From: Clostridiales bacterium
Lineage (GTDB): Bacteria; Bacillota; Clostridia; Christensenellales; Christensenellaceae
Direction: 5' to 3'
DNA length: 7,888 nucleotides
Assembly: GCA_019420265.1 (NCBI GenBank)
Contig: JAHZHM010000148.1
Location: 1 to 7,888, forward strand
The first letter of the stretch is position 1. Each line of letters starts with the position of its first letter. Made by a program: the position numbers and the translations under genes. Below are positions 4,938 to 7,888 of the stretch, one piece after another. The notes beneath the pieces were generated by a model that worked only from the letters and a program-made list of their open reading frames with translations, was not told the DNA's origin and did not search any database.

Positions 4938-7888
4938 GTGCGCTTAACAAAAATCGAAATCAACGGCTTTAAATCCTTTGAGAAAAAAACGGAAATTTTC
5001 ATCAATAGAGGCATCACGGGCATCGTCGGCCCAAATGGCAGCGGCAAAAGCAATATTGCAGATGCCATTCGCTGGGTGCTGGGCGAGCAGAGCAGCAAAA
5101 ACCTTCGGGGCACCAAGATGGAGGATGTCATTTTTAACGGCACGCAAAACCGCCCCAAAAAGGCCTTTTGCGAGGTCTACCTTTCTTTTGACAACGAAGA
5201 TGGCCGCATTGCCAGCGATTACAGCGAGATCACCATTGGCAGAAAGATGTTTCGCTCGGGCGAGAGCGAATACTATCTGAATGGCAACAGTGTGCGCCTC
5301 AAAGATATTTTGGAGATCATCCGGGATACAGGCATTGGCAAAGAGGGGTATTCCATCGTGGGCCAGGGGCGCATCGACGAGATTTTATCCAGCAAGCCGG
5401 TTGCCCGGCGGAAGGTTTTTGAAGAGGCGGCGGGCGTCATGAAATTCCGCACGCGCAAAGAGGAGTCCGAGCATAAGTTGGAGCGGACGCAGGAGAACCT
5501 GACGCGCGTTGAGGATATTTTGGGCGAGCTTTCCGGCCAGATTGGGCCATTGCAGGAGCAGGCGGAAAAGACAAAGGCGTATTTGGAGCTTTTCGAGCGG
5601 CAGAAGTTTTTGGATATGAATTTGTATGCCCAAAATTATGAGCGCATCCAAAAGCGTGTGCAAAAACTCTCGGAGGAGCTCGCCGAGCTGGAGGCGGCCA
5701 TTGAGGCGGAGCAGAGCGGCTTTGGCAGCAGCGCCATGGAGACCGAGGAACTGAGCGGGCGCTTGGAGCAGCTGGAACAGGAACTGGCACAGGCGCGGGA
5801 AGAGCTCTCTGGCCTGGGCGCGGAGGCCGAGCGCATGGCCGGGGAGAAAAAGCTGTTGGCCGAGCGTATGCTGGCCGTAGACCGGGAGCTGGGCCGTTTG
5901 GAAGAGGAGCGATCAGCCGGGCTTGCGCAGGCAGAAGAGCTGGCCGGGCAAGTGGAAGAACTGCAGGAAAAGCAGGGAGCTATCTTGGAACAGATGCGGG
6001 GCGTGGATGCTGCGCTGGCCGAAGCGCTGGCTCAAAAAGCCGAGCAGGAGGACAAGCAGGGGCGCAAGAACCGCAGAAGAGAGGAATTGCGCCAACGGCA
6101 ATTCAGTTTGCTGGCAGAGACGGCCGAAAAGCAGAGCGAGCTCTCTGCTCTGGAGATGAAAGAGGAAAACTTCGCCTCCCGCACACAGGAGGCGCGAGAG
6201 CAGCAAGAAGAAAAGAGAGAGCAGGAAGCGGAACTCCGCCGCCACTTAGAAGAACACAGAGCGGCACAAACCCAAAGGCAACAGCAGCGCGCTGCGATCA
6301 TGGGGCAGATCAACGAGAATAAAGTTTTGATGGGAAACTGCCGTCAAAAGGAAAAACAACTGGAGGAGGCGCTGAGCAAGGCCAAAGCGGCAGAGAACGA
6401 CGCCCGCAGCCGCAAAGCGATGCTGGAAGGGCTGAAGGCGGAATACGAGGGATATTCCCAGGGTGTGCGCAATTTGATGCGGGCGACAAAACGGGAAAAG
6501 AGCATGCAGGGAGCGCTTTTGGGCACGCTGGCCGAGCTGATCGAGGTGCCCGAACAATATGAAGCGGCGGTGGAGGCAGTGCTGGGCGGCGCGCTGCAAA
6601 ACGTGGTCGTGCCGGGAGAGCAGGAGGCCAAGATGGCCATTGCGCTTTTGCGCAGAGAGCATCTGGGCCGCGTCACATTCCTGCCGCTGGCGGCCCTGCG
6701 CGTCAACCACTTAAACCTTAAAGAAAAACAGGCGCTGGGCTCGGAAGTGATTCTGATGGCAGACCAGGCAGTTCGGGCCAAGGGCGAGACCAAGCGGGCG
6801 GTGGAGTTTTTGCTGGCGCGCACGGCCATCGTCAAAGATATGGATGATGCTGTTATTTTGGCGCGGCGAGCAGGGTATTCTTTTCGGATTGTGACGCTGC
6901 AGGGAGACATTGTGAATCCGGGCGGCGTGATGACAGGCGGCAGCATACAGAAGAAACAATTCGGACTGCTTTCCCGGGAGCGGGATATTGAGAAGCTGGG
7001 CGTTTTGCTTGGCCAGAAGGCCGAGCAGGCGGCAGAGGCTGCCCGGGCGCTGCAACATTGCAGAGAGCAGGCGGCGGCATTGCAGCAAAAGGAACAGACG
7101 CTGCTGGGCGAGCTCAAGGAGCAGGAAATTGCCGCGGCAGCGCAGCGCAGCGAGATAACTGCCCTGGAACAGCAGATAGCCGGGGTGCATGCGGAAATTG
7201 CAGAGCTGGAGGGCAGGCTATCCGGCGCTTCCCAGGAAAGCGAGGAAAACAAAAAGAAGATTGCGCAGCTTTCCGCATATTTGGAGGAGTTGGCGGCCCG
7301 GGCACTGGCAGTGCGCCAGGAAGGGGAACAGCTGGATCAGGAGCAGGATACTGTAAGCGCGGGGCTGGATGAGCAGATCAGCAAAATGCGCATCGCCCGG
7401 GCAGAGGCGGCAAAGGATAGCCAGGCGCTTTCCGAGCGCATGGAGCGCATGGAAGAGGAGATTGCGGCACTAGAAGCTAGAGCGGAAGCCAAGAGAAAAA
7501 GCTGCGAAGAGCAGGCATCGGCCAAGAGTGCATTGCTGCGGGAAGCTGAGCGGGCGGAGAACTTGGAGAAAAGCGCGCAAAAGCAGATGCAGGAGAGAAG
7601 AGAGAGCATCGAGGCGCAGGAGCAGACGCGCGCCATCATGAAAGAGGAGCTGGGCCGCAGGCAAAAGCATAACTCAGAATTCCAGCTGCGACAGACAGAG
7701 CTGATTGACCACAAATACAAAGTGGAGAGTCAACTGGAGCGCTCTAAGCTGACACTGGAGACGGCGGGAGACAAGATTTGGGAGGAATATGGCCTGACAT
7801 ACGCGGATGCACAGCCCATGCGCGCGGAGATCAGCTTTCAGGAAGCCAGCCGGGAAGTGCAGCAGATACGCGGCAAGATCCGCGCGCT
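4938..7888 (+). CDS. smc: Chromosome segregation/condensation ATPase SMC, 3' partial
   Basis: SMC forms a ring-shaped dimer with ScpA and ScpB that loops and compacts the chromosome. The frame stays open for 983 complete codons to the window edge; family proteins are near 1,190 residues, so roughly the last 200 are missing. The N terminus has GFKSF (10-14), Walker A GPNGSGKSN (31-39, K37) and the Q-loop segment IVGQGRIDEIL (140-150, Q143), followed by SSKP and FEEAAGV. From about 165 to 525 the sequence is a long Glu/Ala/Gln/Arg-rich coiled coil. The hinge runs from about 527 to 670, with AVEAVLGGALQNVVV, GRVTFLPL and the NPGG (660-663) and MTGGS (665-669) signature. A second coiled coil returns from about 675. 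The C-terminal half of the ATPase, with the ABC signature and Walker B, lies outside. No frameshift or internal stop was found. The start is GTG. The upstream neighbour is trxA behind two terminators rather than the rnc gene often found before smc. Confidence 0.97.
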   Translation, partial: MRLTKIEINGFKSFEKKTEIFINRGITGIVGPNGSGKSNIADAIRWVLGEQSSKNLRGTKMEDVIFNGTQNRPKKAFCEVYLSFDNEDGRIASDYSEITIGRKMFRSGESEYYLNGNSVRLKDILEIIRDTGIGKEGYSIVGQGRIDEILSSKPVARRKVFEEAAGVMKFRTRKEESEHKLERTQENLTRVEDILGELSGQIGPLQEQAEKTKAYLELFERQKFLDMNLYAQNYERIQKRVQKLSEELAELEAAIEAEQSGFGSSAMETEELSGRLEQLEQELAQAREELSGLGAEAERMAGEKKLLAERMLAVDRELGRLEEERSAGLAQAEELAGQVEELQEKQGAILEQMRGVDAALAEALAQKAEQEDKQGRKNRRREELRQRQFSLLAETAEKQSELSALEMKEENFASRTQEAREQQEEKREQEAELRRHLEEHRAAQTQRQQQRAAIMGQINENKVLMGNCRQKEKQLEEALSKAKAAENDARSRKAMLEGLKAEYEGYSQGVRNLMRATKREKSMQGALLGTLAELIEVPEQYEAAVEAVLGGALQNVVVPGEQEAKMAIALLRREHLGRVTFLPLAALRVNHLNLKEKQALGSEVILMADQAVRAKGETKRAVEFLLARTAIVKDMDDAVILARRAGYSFRIVTLQGDIVNPGGVMTGGSIQKKQFGLLSRERDIEKLGVLLGQKAEQAAEAARALQHCREQAAALQQKEQTLLGELKEQEIAAAAQRSEITALEQQIAGVHAEIAELEGRLSGASQESEENKKKIAQLSAYLEELAARALAVRQEGEQLDQEQDTVSAGLDEQISKMRIARAEAAKDSQALSERMERMEEEIAALEARAEAKRKSCEEQASAKSALLREAERAENLEKSAQKQMQERRESIEAQEQTRAIMKEELGRRQKHNSEFQLRQTELIDHKYKVESQLERSKLTLETAGDKIWEEYGLTYADAQPMRAEISFQEASREVQQIRGKIRA

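Noticed and set aside
6344..7252. Serine/alanine/cysteine-rich antisense frame of 302 codons opposite smc.
   Set aside because: Its composition is what results from reading the Glu/Ala/Gln-rich coiled-coil codons in reverse. The forward SMC frame is continuous with a conserved hinge, so this is not a gene.
5640..7880. Repetitive Glu/Ala/Gln-rich stretches that look like DNA repeats.
   Set aside because: They are explained by the heptad-like coiled-coil composition of SMC. No exact tandem or spaced repeat unit was found, and no CRISPR-like array is present.

Overview
The window looks like core chromosome from an anaerobic Bacillota, most likely a member of Clostridia with a moderately GC-rich genome. 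The reasons are a HemZ-family radical SAM protein directly upstream of a hisS-aspS pair, a Firmicutes-style HisRS with a cysteine-rich insert, strong Shine-Dalgarno sites, SigA-type promoter elements and U-tailed intrinsic terminators. Genus or species cannot be read from the sequence.

All genes are on the + strand. Positions 1-1329 hold the 3' part of hemZ, open at the left edge. A near-consensus SigA promoter (1326-1354) overlaps the hemZ stop codon and serves hisS (1396-2649, GTG start). aspS (2655-4439) follows hisS after 5 bases, with its Shine-Dalgarno site over the hisS stop. trxA (4485-4802) follows after 45 bases with no convincing terminator or promoter in the gap, so hisS-aspS-trxA is probably one transcription unit, with possible read-through from hemZ. 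Two tandem intrinsic terminators (4809-4841 and 4855-4884) close the unit. A weak extended -10 promoter (4898-4906) precedes smc, which starts with GTG at 4938 and stays open to the right edge. smc covers 983 complete codons: the N-terminal ATPase half, the first coiled-coil arm, the hinge and most of the returning arm.

Together the genes cover a tetrapyrrole-type radical SAM enzyme of uncertain function, charging of tRNA-His and tRNA-Asp, thiol-disulfide exchange and chromosome condensation. No mobile element, CRISPR array, tRNA, rRNA, phage gene or defence cassette is visible, and I found no undescribed system. The points worth a second look are the promoter sharing bases with the hemZ stop, the absence of a T-box in front of hisS-aspS, the eight-cysteine HisRS insert, and smc lying behind trxA rather than behind rnc.
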